In this document: piece by piece, positions 11,035 through 22,757 of the stretch
Numbering within the stretch: the first letter of the stretch is position 1
Layout of the letters: every line of letters begins with the position of its first letter
Origin: Paracyclopina nana
Taxonomy: Eukaryota > Arthropoda > Copepoda > Cyclopoida > Cyclopettidae
Direction: 5' to 3'
Length of the DNA: 64,000 nt
Assembly: GCA_019096065.1 (NCBI GenBank)
Contig: JAGUCH010000004.1
Location: forward strand, 1,054,001-1,118,000
The notes under the pieces: model-generated
What the model saw: the letters and a program-made list of their open reading frames with translations, nothing else
Told to the model about the DNA's origin: nothing
Database searches by the model: none
Translations under genes and position numbers: made by a program

Positions 11035-12027
11035 TAGCAGCTGAAGTGGTGTGAGCAAATATCAAAAGCTTTGGCTACATTCTGGATAAAGGAACTACTA
11101 CCATGATAATCCTGATGATGATGATGCTGGCCTTTTAGCCAAAGTTTGCACAGTCGTTTTTGCAGCTGTAGCCAGCGCAGATCTTGTGAAACCCTTGGGC
11201 CGTGTAATAACGTGTTTCTCGCACGAATTTGCATGTCAAAGCTGGAGAAGTTGCCATAAAAAAGGTGAAAATGAGTCGGCTTTGGGCTGAGACTTTTCCC
11301 CCCAATTTTTCTAGAAAGCCCTTTTGTTTCTGCGCGCTGCGTGACTTCCCATTTTCACAATTCTTCTACAGTGCTGAAGGCCACTCATTAAATAGTACTA
11401 TGTAACAGCCATTTTGCCATGGCAAAATAAGTAAATGCAGTTTCGCATGCTTCAAATCAGTGCGCGCGATCGTCGGATCATTTGCCAAAATTAAGCAGTT
11501 AGACTGGATTATTATTGTATAGAAATGAAAGCAGAAAGAAAGCAGCCATTTTTGCACTTCTTTTGTTTTTTTGCTCTGTACTACAATTGGAGCACGTCTA
11601 ATGACCAAAAAAGCGCTAGATGAACTAGTATATATGTACAAATAGGCTGTCTGCTTTTGCTGAGCATTTTCGGCCTTGATTTTTTGTTTTTTCACTTCAC
11701 TTCAGCAGAAGAAGAGATGAGTCTTTTTTTCGCGACCGAGGCTTTCAACGACATTGGTGGCAAAATAAAAAAGCGAAAATGGTGCATGGAGGAGGAGCTT
11801 TTATACACTATATAGCGTGTGCATATTTATCCGCAACATAAAATTCCCCCTTCGCTTTCTTTAAGGTTTTATAATAGTGGTATGCTGCGAAATATTTATG
11901 TGTGTCTTCTTTATACAGCTTTATACATTTATACAGTACACATGTAGTACACACGCTGCAATTTATATCCATTTTGGACATTTCCTCTGCTAAATGTATT
12001 CTTCTTCCTCTTTCCAGTTATGTAAAT

Positions 12028-14920
12028 ATGATTTGCCCAGACCCAAAGTGGAAACAAGTGCTGCATACTCGACATTACATTTTGGTGGCTCTGTTACCTG
12101 TTCTTATTTCATCTCTAGACAATGATGGTAATGAAATGGTGCCAGCTTTCACTTTATACTAGCTAAAAATAAAGGAAAAGTTCCTTTGTTGTGATGAGCT
12201 GTGCAAGGCTGAGAAATTTCCAAGTTCTAACAATTTAAGTGAAGCTTTTTTCCATTTTTGTTGAATATCATACATAACCGTATCCCTTAAATTAAAATTC
12301 GACTTTTGAAGTTTTATGCAACACTTTCTGTGACAGTAGAAATGGAATTTCATGCTTTTTCGAGCTGAAAAGAAGATCGAGGGAAATGCCACAGGAAATA
12401 TTAATTGTGATAAATATCGCGAGATACCCAAAAATGGCCCTCATTTCCATGCAATCCTGCTGGAAAAATCCTTTATATGAAACACACTTATTATTACCTT
12501 TGCATACAAACATGGTCAGTCTGCTTTCTTTTTTGAAAGGCAGTTAATTGTTGCGTTTTTCCTTAGACAATCTGTACTGAGTAGAGGCAATTTAAGAGCA
12601 AAGAAGGGCGGAAATTGTTGCGTTTTCCGCGCGAGCTCTCATATACTGCTAAACTCGTTGCTTTTATGTGTTTTCGATATATACAGTACACTGTAGCAGC
12701 TACAGAGAGTCCCCCCTTGTTCGGAGGAAACGTCCACGCAAATCGAGCCTATGTTTCTAAGGCAAAAATCATGAGGCTTGACTCGCTTCCCGATCCGCCA
12801 TTCCATAGGAAAACACAACAATAACAATGGGATAACCTGTATAATGTACTATATAGCTTTTATTTGGTATTGTCTTTTTTTCAGTACACCAATATGGCCG
12901 CCCTCTTCGGTCAACTCTGGAAAGTCCCAACTTCATTGATGAAGCCAATTTCGCGGCCGGGGAAAGCAATGGCAGCCACTTATTGAGATTTGGCAAAAGT
13001 GACACTAATGCCACAGTGCAAGTCGGCTCCACAGCCTACCTTCACTGTCCTGTGGTGAACTTGGGCGAAAAAGCGGTAAATTGCCCGATTTTGCGAGAAA
13101 TTCTGCTTGCTCCAACTTTAAGCCATGGCCATTGAATAATGTGATGTCTTTCTAGCTGTCTTGGGTGCGAAAAAGAGATTGGCATATTTTAAGCCACGGC
13201 AGTAGGCTGTTTACAAAAGACGACCGCTTCCAACTTGTACCAGATCCTCCACAAGCATTGTTGCCCAATAATGGCAACGCGAGCAAAGTGGATTGGACGC
13301 TCATCATCAAATTGGCGAATGCTCGGGATGCCGGTGCATATGAGTGCCAAGTGAGTTGCTTTTCGAATCCTCCTATTTATGCCTTTCCAAACCTCAACTT
13401 GGCAAGATTGAACTGCATGAAATTAAGCCTGAGAAGTGGACCGAACTAGGCTTATAATTCACCTTTGTCCTGACTTAACTTGGCTATCAAAGATTGTGTT
13501 TCTTTCATCTTAAGTTACCTTGTACTTTTTTTAGCCTTGGAATTTAAGTGATTTTCAAGGTTTAAGCCATTTACTTCAACTTTGATCTGGCAGTCAAATT
13601 AATGGCCTAAATAGTTACTTTTCTGCTTAAAAATATCGTAGATGAAAGCGTTTTAACTCACCCCAGCCAAATTATGAAGCATCGATCTCTCCCATGCATA
13701 TAGTATAAGCATTTGCTTGGCAAAGTTGTTCCCTCGTTAAGAGTCTTTGAAAACAAAAATAGGTGACCTCGGAGGACGGCCGCATCCTTTCGCATCGAGT
13801 GGAGCTCAAAGTTGAAACTCCAGAGGCCTTCATTTTGGCGGACGAGGAGTATCACATCGAGCGCGGGTCGATTCTACGGCTCGTGTGCATCATCGAAAAG
13901 GCCACGGAGCCACCTCAGTGAGTACACTCCTCAATAAAGGCAAATCTTCAAGAGTTGGATATCTTCTCCTCCTCCGGATAGATATGTGTTTTGGTACCAT
14001 AATGATCGCATGATTAACTTCGACACCGACCGAGCCGTCTCGGTGACGACGACACCCGGACGAAGGACGCACTCGCAGCTTTCCATCGCAAAGGCCGTCG
14101 GAGCGGACTCGGGAAATTACACTTGCGCTCCGTCAAACTCCCTACCAGCCTCAATTCAAGTTTTTGTCTCAGGTAAGCCACGAAAAAGGCCAGCCCTTTA
14201 GGACCGATTAAATTGGAAAATTAATCGGCTATAGGAACCTTACGAGCCGCCGTGCTGGGTCGCCCGCATTTCCTCTTAAAAAAAAGCGCCCTCTACATTT
14301 CGGAGCTTTGATAGCAGTGAGAAATCCAGAGGGCGCTCTGCTGCAATTTAAGCATGGGCGACCCGGCACGGCAAGGCTTCGTGCTTCTGCATAATTCAAA
14401 TGTTTTCCCCGCGACTCTTGTAATTGTTTATTGCATGCTCCATTTTTGAAGGCTTTTCTGCTTTATATTTTTGAGCTGTCGTGGTGCAGACTTGGTTAGT
14501 CCTTGATATGGCCTCGGATTAACAGCCGCATTCTCGCGCAGACACGCCCAGCCTGCCGACAGCTAGAATTTCAAAAAATGGCCTTATAATTAATGAGTAA
14601 ACGGGTTGTCATTTACTGTAATTATGTCCCCGCGCGTATTGCTTTATATTATTGTATTATGCAGTGTCCTTGTGAAAGGACGCGGGACGTAAATAGCACA
14701 TTAATATTTAAGAAAGCCAATGCTCAGATTGTGATTAATTTCTGGGTGAAGCTCCGAAGATAATATATAATGGTGAAGAAGCCCGTGGAACAAAAAAGTT
14801 TCCCTACTCCTTTCAGGCACCGAGGTCAAGCCATGGACCAGCGTTGCTGCCTCAATAAGCCAAAGTCCCTTGGGAGATGCGGTCTCTTTCCCTCTCGTTA
14901 TCCTATGCTTCGTTTTGTGA
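12028..14920 (+). CDS. dpr-family Ig-domain neuronal cell-surface protein
   Basis: Members of the dpr (defective proboscis extension response) family bind DIP proteins to specify synaptic partners. Exons read as 12028-12127, 12885-13075, 13156-13350, 13763-13917, 13982-14172 and 14817-14920; phases agree and give 311 residues. Exon 1 encodes a hydrophobic signal segment (HYILVALLPVLISSLDN). Ig domain 1: STAYLHCPV ... LSWVRKRDWHIL ... DAGAYECQ. Ig domain 2: SILRLVCII ... YVFWYHNDRMINFD ... DSGNYTCAPSN. The last exon ends in a hydrophobic tail (DAVSFPLVILCFVL-stop) typical of GPI-anchor signals. Ig exons are strongly supported; exons 1 and 6 are inferred from phase, splice sites and hydrophobicity. 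The residues before Ig1 are divergent from the family. Confidence 0.85.
14237..14391. mobile_element. Foldback (inverted-repeat) element in dpr intron 5
   Basis: Arms of about 50 bp: the left arm carries GAGCCGCCGTGCTGGGTCGC and AGCGCCCTCT; the right arm carries the complement (AGAGGGCGCT, then GGGCGACCCGGCACGGCAAG). GC-rich against an AT-rich background. No coding capacity; MITE-like. Target duplication not resolved. Confidence 0.75.
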
Positions 14921-17918
14921 ACCATGAGCTGCTGTGCAAAGACTATTGCTCAAAATGGCGGCGGAATGCAGTATAGTGGCTGCTGCTAGTTGTGCTACAA
15001 CTGTACTAGAATTCAACATGAAAGGAAACGATTCAAACGAAAGCTACTGCCAGCCTTTGGAGACACCCAACCATAGCTGCTGCTGCTACAGCTAAGAAAA
15101 CAAGAAACTTTCTGTCACCCTTATGATTTATGCAATATGACGTTGCGTTCTTCGTCTACACCATAGTATATACTGCTACATGTGGCACTCATTAAAAGTA
15201 GACCAGTTCATACACTATTTTCAGTCTTCAATGTAGTAGCCATTTTGGCGCACTGATGATGCGGAAGAACTTTGCTGATGCCACTTTATATGATGGCAAC
15301 TGTGCATTAAAACAAAAGGGAATGAAAACTACCTTGAAATGTACACTATTACTACATCTTTGACCCATACATGAAATACAAAGAAGTTGCTTCTTCACTT
15401 GATTGGTGGTCATCTGTTAATATATATACCGTCTGACCGTTCAAAATTGGACGGTGCGGGAATCAAAAGTTTGTGTTGTGAATTCATGAATTTTGAGGCG
15501 TAATGGGTATTGTCGGAAAGCTTGAACCTTTGGACATCTTTTTTGTTTTCTGACAAAATGAAAAATGTTATTGTGAATTCCGCGTGACAGCAAAAATAAA
15601 TGATGCATCAGTATTTTCGTGACAATTTTCTGGTTGCCTTGGGAAAATTGAATTTTCCCGGTTTTTTCCTCTTTCAATTGATTTTTTCTACTTTTACAAA
15701 AAAGATGGAAAAAGGCTCAATCTTTCCAACGATATCATTTAAAAGTCCTGTATTTCTTGAATATGTGACAAAAAGTTTAGATTCCCGTACCGTCCAATTT
15801 TGAACGGTCAGACTGTATATAGCTTGGCAACTTGAGCGAGTACATTTGTCATTGCTGCGCTACATACGCGATCAAAAATTGGCTATTGTTCTGCTTTTGG
15901 AGCACCTGTGCCCCAAACTTCACTGTTATGGCATAATCTACAGACAAAACGGCACCCTTTCAAGCCATAACACCATTTGGAACTCACGCAAATCATTGAT
16001 GAAACCAAGTTTTTCCCAGCCTCGCTGCGCGATCAGCCAATCAAATTGCCACTCGTGATCACGTGACAAGCTTGGCTATAGCTACAGTTTTTCCAAAAAT
16101 ACTTTCTTTCAAAATAGCGCCATCTAACGGCAAAGTTTGCCTCTCCAATGGTTTACAGTGAAAATAATTGTAGGAATATTATTCAGCCTAGCTCACATCC
16201 CTCATATCGTAGTTGTAGTATCTGCAATGAGATGTTCATCCTTGTGGAGCAATTGTTAGCAGCACAGCATGTAAATGGACACATTTTGTCCCAAAGTACT
16301 TTTATTGCACATGGCTAGCTAGCTTTCCTCACCACCCTTATTCACATATACGTATATACAGCAAGATCCCCGGCCTCGATCTCCACCCTTTTTAGGACTA
16401 GCTGTGAAGTGTGCTAAATTCTGGTACAATTCCGCCATTATATGACGAGGACGACGAAGGATTTGCATGGCTTTCTTTTTGTCTTAGTGCTACGACAACG
16501 ACACACTCACACTCAAAAATGTAAAACTTTTGAATTCGGCTGCAGCAGATTTTGCAGCTGGCAAAACTTTACTATTCATTGCTTTTCCAAGAACTTTATG
16601 CGTTATTAATTACTCGCTTGTAGCAATGGGGGCAGAAGGTCTCCTTCCAAACTTTTAATGCTGTAAACATGGGAGAAGGAAACTCGAAAGCAAATTTAGC
16701 TCTGTTCAAACAAAGCAGAGCTAGAGCCTTTCGTTTGCCTGGTAACGAACGTTGTTATGCTAACCAGCTTATTTGAGAAGGAGAGGTTGCGTGACTTCAA
16801 AACAAACGTTGCGCCTCACAAGTCACAACAAACGCACGCATAATTAACACGCCTGGACTGGCTATTTGAAAATCAATGCAATACTAACTAAGAGTGTTCC
16901 AATTAAATTCATATTACATATGTATAATGCTTTATTCAATTAAAGCTGTGAAAAAACTATAATAAGAAGCTTTTATCTCATTTTTTTGTAATATTCAATA
17001 TTGTAAAAATTGGCTGTTCTATGCATTAGAGTTTTTGGCTTGAAGTGATTTTGAGCAAATTGCTTCAAAACAGCCCCTTTAGCCATGATAATGACGTGGC
17101 AGATATGATTGAAAAATAGTGGTGGAAAGGTGGCTGTCACCAGAAACCAATCGTGACTGAGCAAGAGAAGGAATGATCTTGCATCTGCAAATAGGATCAT
17201 ATCTTTTGATTGCTCTTACCACGCTGAAAGAGAAGAAGGCGCAATAAGAATGAAACTGGTATAAAGTCGTCCATTTATGAGCAACTCCAACATCATTACT
17301 CACCCATACTTCACACTTGAAGGAGGTACTACTCATTTTTCCCATTTTCCCCAATTCAATTCAAGATCTACTACATTGTGAAATAGCAATAATTAGTTGA
17401 TAATTCTAGTGTTAAATGCACCTTTGTAGCTAGCTCATTATTTTAAGGGGGGTTTGGCAGGCTCAAATTCAAATTATTGGGGATTCCCTGACAAAAATTG
17501 CGTGGGTGCGAGTCCAGTCAGTGTGGCTTGTTTGTTGATTCTTGCTGGTAAGGTCACTTTACCATTTCAGTTGCTGAAGAGGATTTTTCCTCATTTTTGC
17601 TGTATGGTAAGAAAATTGAAACCCTAACTTTTTTCAAATTGCTCAGGAATCCTCGAAATATCTGAGCAACATTATATATGCATAGTTTCAATTCATCTTG
17701 CCCAACAGAGCTCAAAGTGTCATCAATTTGAAAAGTCCCTCGAAAAATCTTATTTCTCAAGCAAAAAACAAAGTCTAATGATTTCATTTATAGGCAGAAA
17801 ACAATTCAAAATCAAAGTATACAGCTTGAAATTCAGGTTTTTTGCGCACTAATTAGAAAAAAAGGTTGCTTTGTTTTTTCTACTACACACATTCAAAATG
17901 CTTTAGTTGGGTTTCAGG
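14921..17918. other. Gene-free interval
   Basis: AT-rich, no supported coding exon. Contains one mariner-like MITE (15429-15815). A splice-acceptor-like GTTTCAG directly precedes the next ATG at 17919, so a 5' untranslated exon of the neuropeptide gene probably lies within this interval. Confidence 0.55.
15429..15815. mobile_element. Tc1/mariner-like MITE with 44-bp terminal inverted repeats
   Basis: Left end CCGTCTGACCGTTCAAAATT; the right end read inward is CAGTCTGACCGTTCAAAATT. The arms continue with GGACGGT and GGGAATC for about 44 bp with few mismatches. TA dinucleotides flank both ends (15427-15428, 15816-15817), as expected of TA-targeting Tc1/mariner elements. 387 bp, no transposase. 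The TIR contains its own small palindrome (ACCGT...ACGGT). Confidence 0.85.
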
Positions 17919-18322
17919 ATGAAGACTTTGGCAGCATTTGTTGGCTTGTTGGCCCTCTTCTCACTGACTCAGGGCATGACCCGAAGACTGGCCATCCGAG
18001 GATCATCCATGGCAGATGATGCTGGATGCCAAGGTCGCCTGGATTTGCAGCAGTTCTCCAAAGTGAACAAAATCTGCGACGAGTGCTACTCACTCTACAA
18101 GGAGATCGAAGTGTACGAGCTCTGCAGGTGAGAGATACAAAATTGGTGCTGAATTGATCTTCAAGAGATTTTTTTCCCAGGGCAAATTGCTTTGGAACCA
18201 AGATTTTCTACGGGTGCATGGAGGCTCTTTTGGTGAAGGATGAAATGAAGTCTGAGGTGGCGGCCGTTTTGGAAGATGCACACACTGGCTATTACGACCT
18301 TCAAAGCAAGAAAAAAAAGTGA
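17919..18322 (+). CDS. CHH/ITP-family secreted neuropeptide (gene A)
   Basis: 116-residue precursor from exons 17919-18127 and 18181-18322. Signal peptide MKTLAAFVGLLALFSLTQG, then a dibasic RR, then the cysteine domain. Cysteine spacing is 16-3-13-4-9 (GCQG, ICDEC, ELCRANC, YGC), the exact crustacean hyperglycemic hormone / ion transport peptide pattern that forms three disulfides. The intron splits the Arg codon just after the fourth cysteine, as in family genes. The C-terminus is highly basic (SKKKK) with no amidation Gly. In the family these peptides regulate ion transport, moulting or metabolism through secretion into haemolymph; the exact role is unknown. The fold has also been recruited as venom peptides in some arthropods, an alternative that sequence alone cannot exclude. 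Confidence 0.88.
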
Positions 18323-19322
18323 AATGGGGATCTCTATTTTTGGATGCTCTGATTTCAAGAGCATCTACAACAGCTACTACCAAGACGCCCTGGAATTGCC
18401 ATTTTTTCAATTTGTTGCAGAAAAAAACCCCAATGTATGATACAAAGACCGGCAGAATATATACTACACATATCTTACTCGCTAAAATGGCACTTTTGGG
18501 AAAAGGCACCAATATAAATTGGCCCTTTTTGAAAAGTGGTTGTATTATTTTTTGGCACTTGAATGGCCCCATTCGATGAGGCCACAAAAAATATTTTTAA
18601 AAAAGCAAGATTGATTTTGAATATTATTTTCATAAGTTTGTGAATTTCCTGACACATTGGGAATAATTGGAGAGCTTGAAAAAATTGGCCATCATCCACA
18701 TAAATTCTTCTCATTTTCAAAAAGTATCCATATTGATTCAAAGCCAATAATAATAAAAAAACACTCAATATCAACATTATTTCTGGGTTTTCAAGGCTGA
18801 AATAATTTTCCATAGAATTGGCTGGAAACTTTTTTCATTCAAAATATTTTTTTAAGATATTTTTTACTTGAGGTCAAAAAATGTCCCTATTCTTTGATCA
18901 CAGAAGAAGGTTTTTTGACTTTAAAAAGAAGTGTTGCAAGAAAAAAAATCTCAGGCTTTTAAAAAAATTGCCTTTTCCCAGTAAATAACCGCTAAAATTA
19001 CTCATTTAATATTGCGAAAATAACCACATCTTTCACTTACTAAAATTGATGGGGAATGCATTTCTGCAACCTTTGTGTTGGGATTTGAAAGCACGAAATA
19101 TGGTACAATTCAATTAACTGGTATAGAATTTATTGATCTTGATTTCGCCATTTCTTGAATATCTAATAAATAAGCACTTATAATAAAATTCTTAACCTAG
19201 ATTTAAATATGTCGTGACTCCAGTATTTGCACCTTATTCAGTTCATCATCAATAAGTAAACATAATTTAGGCAATTATTGTCAGTTGCTCGCGTGAGTTT
19301 TGTCAATATTTTGGCAGTTGAC
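18323..19322. other. AT-rich spacer between the two CHH/ITP genes
   Basis: About 1 kb, very AT-rich, holding the facing 3' ends of the two convergent peptide genes. No third peptide exon with the family cysteine spacing was seen. Confidence 0.55.
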
Positions 19323-19946
19323 TCAGACGTAATGGTGGATATCGTGGACCAGATTTGCAGCACGTCTGCGATCCTCAGATTCAACCAGGAGCACATCCAT
19401 GCAACCCCTAAAGTAGTCACTACCAAAGCAATCAGACCTGCATTGAAATGATCAACTTTTGAAAATTATTTCTTAAAGTTTCAAAAATTGTGTTACCTGC
19501 ACATGTGGTAAAGGTCAGTGTCTCTATAGAGCTCAAAGCAGTCTTCGCAGATTCGATTGAGGAATTGGAACATCCACGCGGTAGGTGGCGCTTTGCAGCC
19601 AATGGCGCGATCCACAGAAGTTCTTTGCACTTCACGAGCAGTTCGCAAATACTGCACTGCATCCTTGCAAGAAAAATCAAAGAAAAATCCATAAGCAGGA
19701 AGTGTACAGCCTCAAAAAGATATGCTACTTCATGTAGATTTGAGAACGAAGCCACTTTCGCGGATTTCTCCGCTAGGCGGCGCCACTCTACTACTTGCCT
19801 GATTGATAGACTGCCATATTTCTGCTCATAAAGAATAGAAAAAGCTCACTTACAGTGGACGCGATTCTGCGTGCGTCAATGATGCGTACGTTGGAAACCA
19901 GAACCACTAGGAGTGCTCCAATGCCAATTGCTGTCCAAATCTTCAT
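19323..19946 (-). CDS. CHH/ITP-family secreted neuropeptide (gene B)
   Basis: Three coding exons, 19946-19854, 19663-19497 and 19437-19323, in phase, giving a 124-residue precursor. N-terminal signal segment MKIWTAIGIGALLVVLVSNV, dibasic RR, then a longer pre-domain than gene A. Cysteine spacing is again exactly 16-3-13-4-9 (IGCKAP, ICEDCFELY, MCRSDCF, RGC). The last intron interrupts the same Arg codon after the fourth cysteine, showing common descent with gene A although little else is alike. The peptide ends IHHYV without an amidation signal. It is convergent with gene A, about 1 kb apart. Likely a haemolymph hormone of the ITP/CHH type; function inferred from family only. Confidence 0.88.
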
Positions 19947-21283
19947 TTTACCCAATTAATTAGAATTATAATGATACCGTATAAATGTGCCTTCCAGTCG
20001 GAGTTTACAGGAAAACTGGTGTGTTTTATCCCCGCACTGTTGACGGGATACCACTTACAGTTAGCATAGGCCTTCTATGTAATAGTGGCTGCTCTATTTT
20101 CATAGAGGAGCGCTTTTGGTGGTGGTAGCTCCTCGTCATCCGTGCACTATTTTGGGCTCCTTATTTAGGAATCAGCCCGTGCTTTTGTACAATATAGATA
20201 TAGCCAGTTTATTCAAACTTGGACTGTTGCCTCGGCCATTTTTGGTCATGTGTCAAGGACCCTTGCGTGCACGAGAGACAAAGAAAAATGCGCACACCAC
20301 TCGAATGCATACGCGCATAAAATGAGCAGATAATGGAAAACCACGTGCGTTTGTTACGTAACAGCGTACGCGGCCACAGGTGTTTTCTTCGCTTTTATGC
20401 AACAAGCTGGTTGCAAGATTTTGTGCGTACGTGGTTACGTACATAACTTTTCATGCATGATATGCCTTTCCAGCAGCAGCAGCAGCAGCAAGGGGCCCAT
20501 TTAGCTGCCGTTCCTAGATTTCTTGGAAAAAAGGCTTAACTGACTGCGCAAACACATTTCTTTTCTCTCGTGGCTTTGTTGGGATAACTAGCAAGCTTGA
20601 AAAAAGTCACAAGCACAAATTGTGTACGTAGCATGAAGCAACTAGTTAGGACACAACCAGTCTTACACCAATCATGTTGTGCAGTGTAATAATAAGACAT
20701 TTTTATACAGTAGTCATACCCTGAAAATAGATCTAGGTGACAGCAAATGTACATGATTCACTGAATTACTCTGCATTATCAGTTTTATAGCCAAAGAGTG
20801 AAAATGGTGGCTTTTCCGTCATAAATTAAAAAATGGGGGGTTAGAGGTATAGCCTGCATTTCAAAATGCTAATTTGTGAGAAATATGAAAAGGTAATTGT
20901 ATGTACTTCGTAGATAAGCAAAAAACTTGATATTAATTAATTATATTGTGTACTTCAAGCCCATTTTTTTCAAAAATGGCATGTTTTCGATCCATTTCAA
21001 TACAAATAAGTTTTTTGTCTGTTTCTCAGTTTTTCAGGCAGTCAAGCTTTTCCAAAACAAACGTTGATATTAAAAGATTTTTTCAGAAAAGGTGAGTTTT
21101 TCATTTGAAATATGCATTTTTAATAGAAGGAATTGCAAATTTAGCGCAGAGCCGATTTTTCAATTTAAAATCTCGTCAGTTGACCGCGGGCCAAAAAAAT
21201 GTAAACATTATAAATAGAACAATACGCATCTGTTTCTCCGTGAGGCGCATGTCAAACTAGATTCCTAAAACGGTTAACAAGAC
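19947..21283. other. Gene-free interval upstream of glycerate kinase
   Basis: AT-rich, with a short CAG run at 20471-20488 and no supported exon. It would include the promoters of peptide gene B (leftward) and glycerate kinase (rightward). Confidence 0.5.
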
Positions 21284-22744
21284 ATGGAAGAAGATAAAGA
21301 TGTCGTCAGGAAAATGTTTTCCATGGCAATCACCGCTGTTTTGCCTCATTTGTGCTTACGAAAGCTCATGCACTTTGAAGATGAGCAACTGCGTGTTGAG
21401 GGAAAAACGTACAATGTTGGGGGAAAAGGCTGTCATGTCATTGGATTTGGAAAGGCAGTGATTGGAATGGCAGCGGAAGTTCAACGCATTTTGGGCCCTA
21501 AAAGCATCAAATCAATGATTCTAAGTGTTCCTCATGGGATTTGTGATCACCTTGTGGCTTCTGGCCAGAATGAACAGTTACCACAATATCAGGAAAACTT
21601 GTTCATCATTGAAGGTGCTAGAAATAATTTGCCAGATGCTGACAGCTTAAGAGCAAGCAAAATGATTGAAGAAAGCCTTAAAAATCTTCATGAAGAGCAT
21701 CTGGTTATTGTTCTCATATCTGGAGGAGGATCAGCCCTTTTGCCTGCTCCAATCCATCCACTTACTCTTGAGGACAAAAATGCTCTCACACATCAACTGA
21801 TGAGGGCTGGAGCAACAATTCAAGACTTGAACGCCATCCGGATTCAACTGTCATCTCTGAAAGGTGGAAAATTGGCCAAGTTAGCCAAGCCAGCTCAAGT
21901 TGTTGCTTTCATCTTGTCTGACATCATAGATGATCCTTTGGAACTTATTGCTAGTGGTCCAACAGTTTTCAACCCTCAAGTTGAAGATGCTTCGTCCATT
22001 TTGCATAAGTTCGGCATTGAAGTGGATGGCAAAGTCAAGGCTGTGCTTTCTGCTAAACCTGCTGAGTTGCACGATGCTCAAGATTTCAGCCATGTGCAGA
22101 ATATTCTGGTTGGGACCAACAAAGTTGCACTTGAGGCTTGTCATGAATATGCCAGTCTCTTGGATTTCAATGTTCATGTGCTGACATCAAGCTTAGCAGG
22201 AGAAGCAAAGGCAATCGGTGCTCTTATCGGCTCGTTAGCTTTTTACGCATCCCACTCCAGCCCAAGAATTGATTCTGTCAAAGACATCCTGCAAACTCTT
22301 TGCCCTCAGCCTACATCAGTTGAAATCACAATGGCCTGGATCATGGACCTGAAAAAGCCTCTCTGTTTATTATTTGGCGGAGAAACCACAGTGAAAGTTT
22401 GCGGCACAGGTCAAGGTGGTCGCAATCAAGAAATGGTTCTGTCAGCCATGCTGGAGTATCACATTCTGTCTTCTCAATCCGATCTTCCAAAGAAAGCAAC
22501 AGTGACATTTTTGAGCGCAGGAACTGACGGCATTGATGGTCCTACTAATGCTGCTGGTGCAATTGCTAATGAAGACATGTGCATGACAGCTCGAGAGCAA
22601 GGGCTAGACCCAATGAGCTACTTGTTGAACAATGACTCAAACAACTTCTTTACCTATTTGTCAAATGGTGAAAATCTGGTTATGACCGGCCACACTGGAA
22701 CCAATGTCATGGACATTCAAATTTTGCTAATTACTCCCATTTAA
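21284..22744 (+). CDS. GLYCTK: Glycerate kinase (GLYCTK type, DUF4147/MOFRL)
   Basis: Phosphorylates D-glycerate to 2-phosphoglycerate in serine and fructose catabolism. Single intronless 486-residue frame covering the whole family. Landmarks: GFGKAVIGMA (N-terminal nucleotide/substrate region), LISGGGSALLPAP, GATIQDLNAIRIQLSSLKGG, SDIIDDPLELIASGPT, then the MOFRL part with FGGETTVKVCGTGQGGRNQE and FLSAGTDGIDGPTNAAGA. No clear mitochondrial presequence, so cytosolic or with an unseen upstream exon. The stop is followed only 13 nt later by the ATG of a MED11-like sequence, and AATTTTCAG, an acceptor-like signal, lies between them. Confidence 0.93.
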   Translation: MEEDKDVVRKMFSMAITAVLPHLCLRKLMHFEDEQLRVEGKTYNVGGKGCHVIGFGKAVIGMAAEVQRILGPKSIKSMILSVPHGICDHLVASGQNEQLPQYQENLFIIEGARNNLPDADSLRASKMIEESLKNLHEEHLVIVLISGGGSALLPAPIHPLTLEDKNALTHQLMRAGATIQDLNAIRIQLSSLKGGKLAKLAKPAQVVAFILSDIIDDPLELIASGPTVFNPQVEDASSILHKFGIEVDGKVKAVLSAKPAELHDAQDFSHVQNILVGTNKVALEACHEYASLLDFNVHVLTSSLAGEAKAIGALIGSLAFYASHSSPRIDSVKDILQTLCPQPTSVEITMAWIMDLKKPLCLLFGGETTVKVCGTGQGGRNQEMVLSAMLEYHILSSQSDLPKKATVTFLSAGTDGIDGPTNAAGAIANEDMCMTAREQGLDPMSYLLNNDSNNFFTYLSNGENLVMTGHTGTNVMDIQILLITPI

Positions 22745-22757
22745 TTTTCAGGCCATC

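Larger units (their letters stand above)
7157..12027. other. Gene-free intergenic stretch with repeats
   Basis: No frame longer than about 160 codons and none resembling a known family. The stretch holds two copies of the dispersed element, a 43-bp minisatellite and AT-rich simple sequence. The first transcribed, non-coding part of the following dpr-like gene may lie at its right end, because a splice-acceptor-like TTTCCAG sits just before that gene's ATG. Confidence 0.6.

Noticed and set aside
16110-16135. Possible further copy of the dispersed element (AGCGCCATCTAACGG)
   Set aside because: Only about 15 matching bases; too short to count as a copy.
20471-20488. CAG trinucleotide run
   Set aside because: Only six units, not in a supported exon; ordinary microsatellite.
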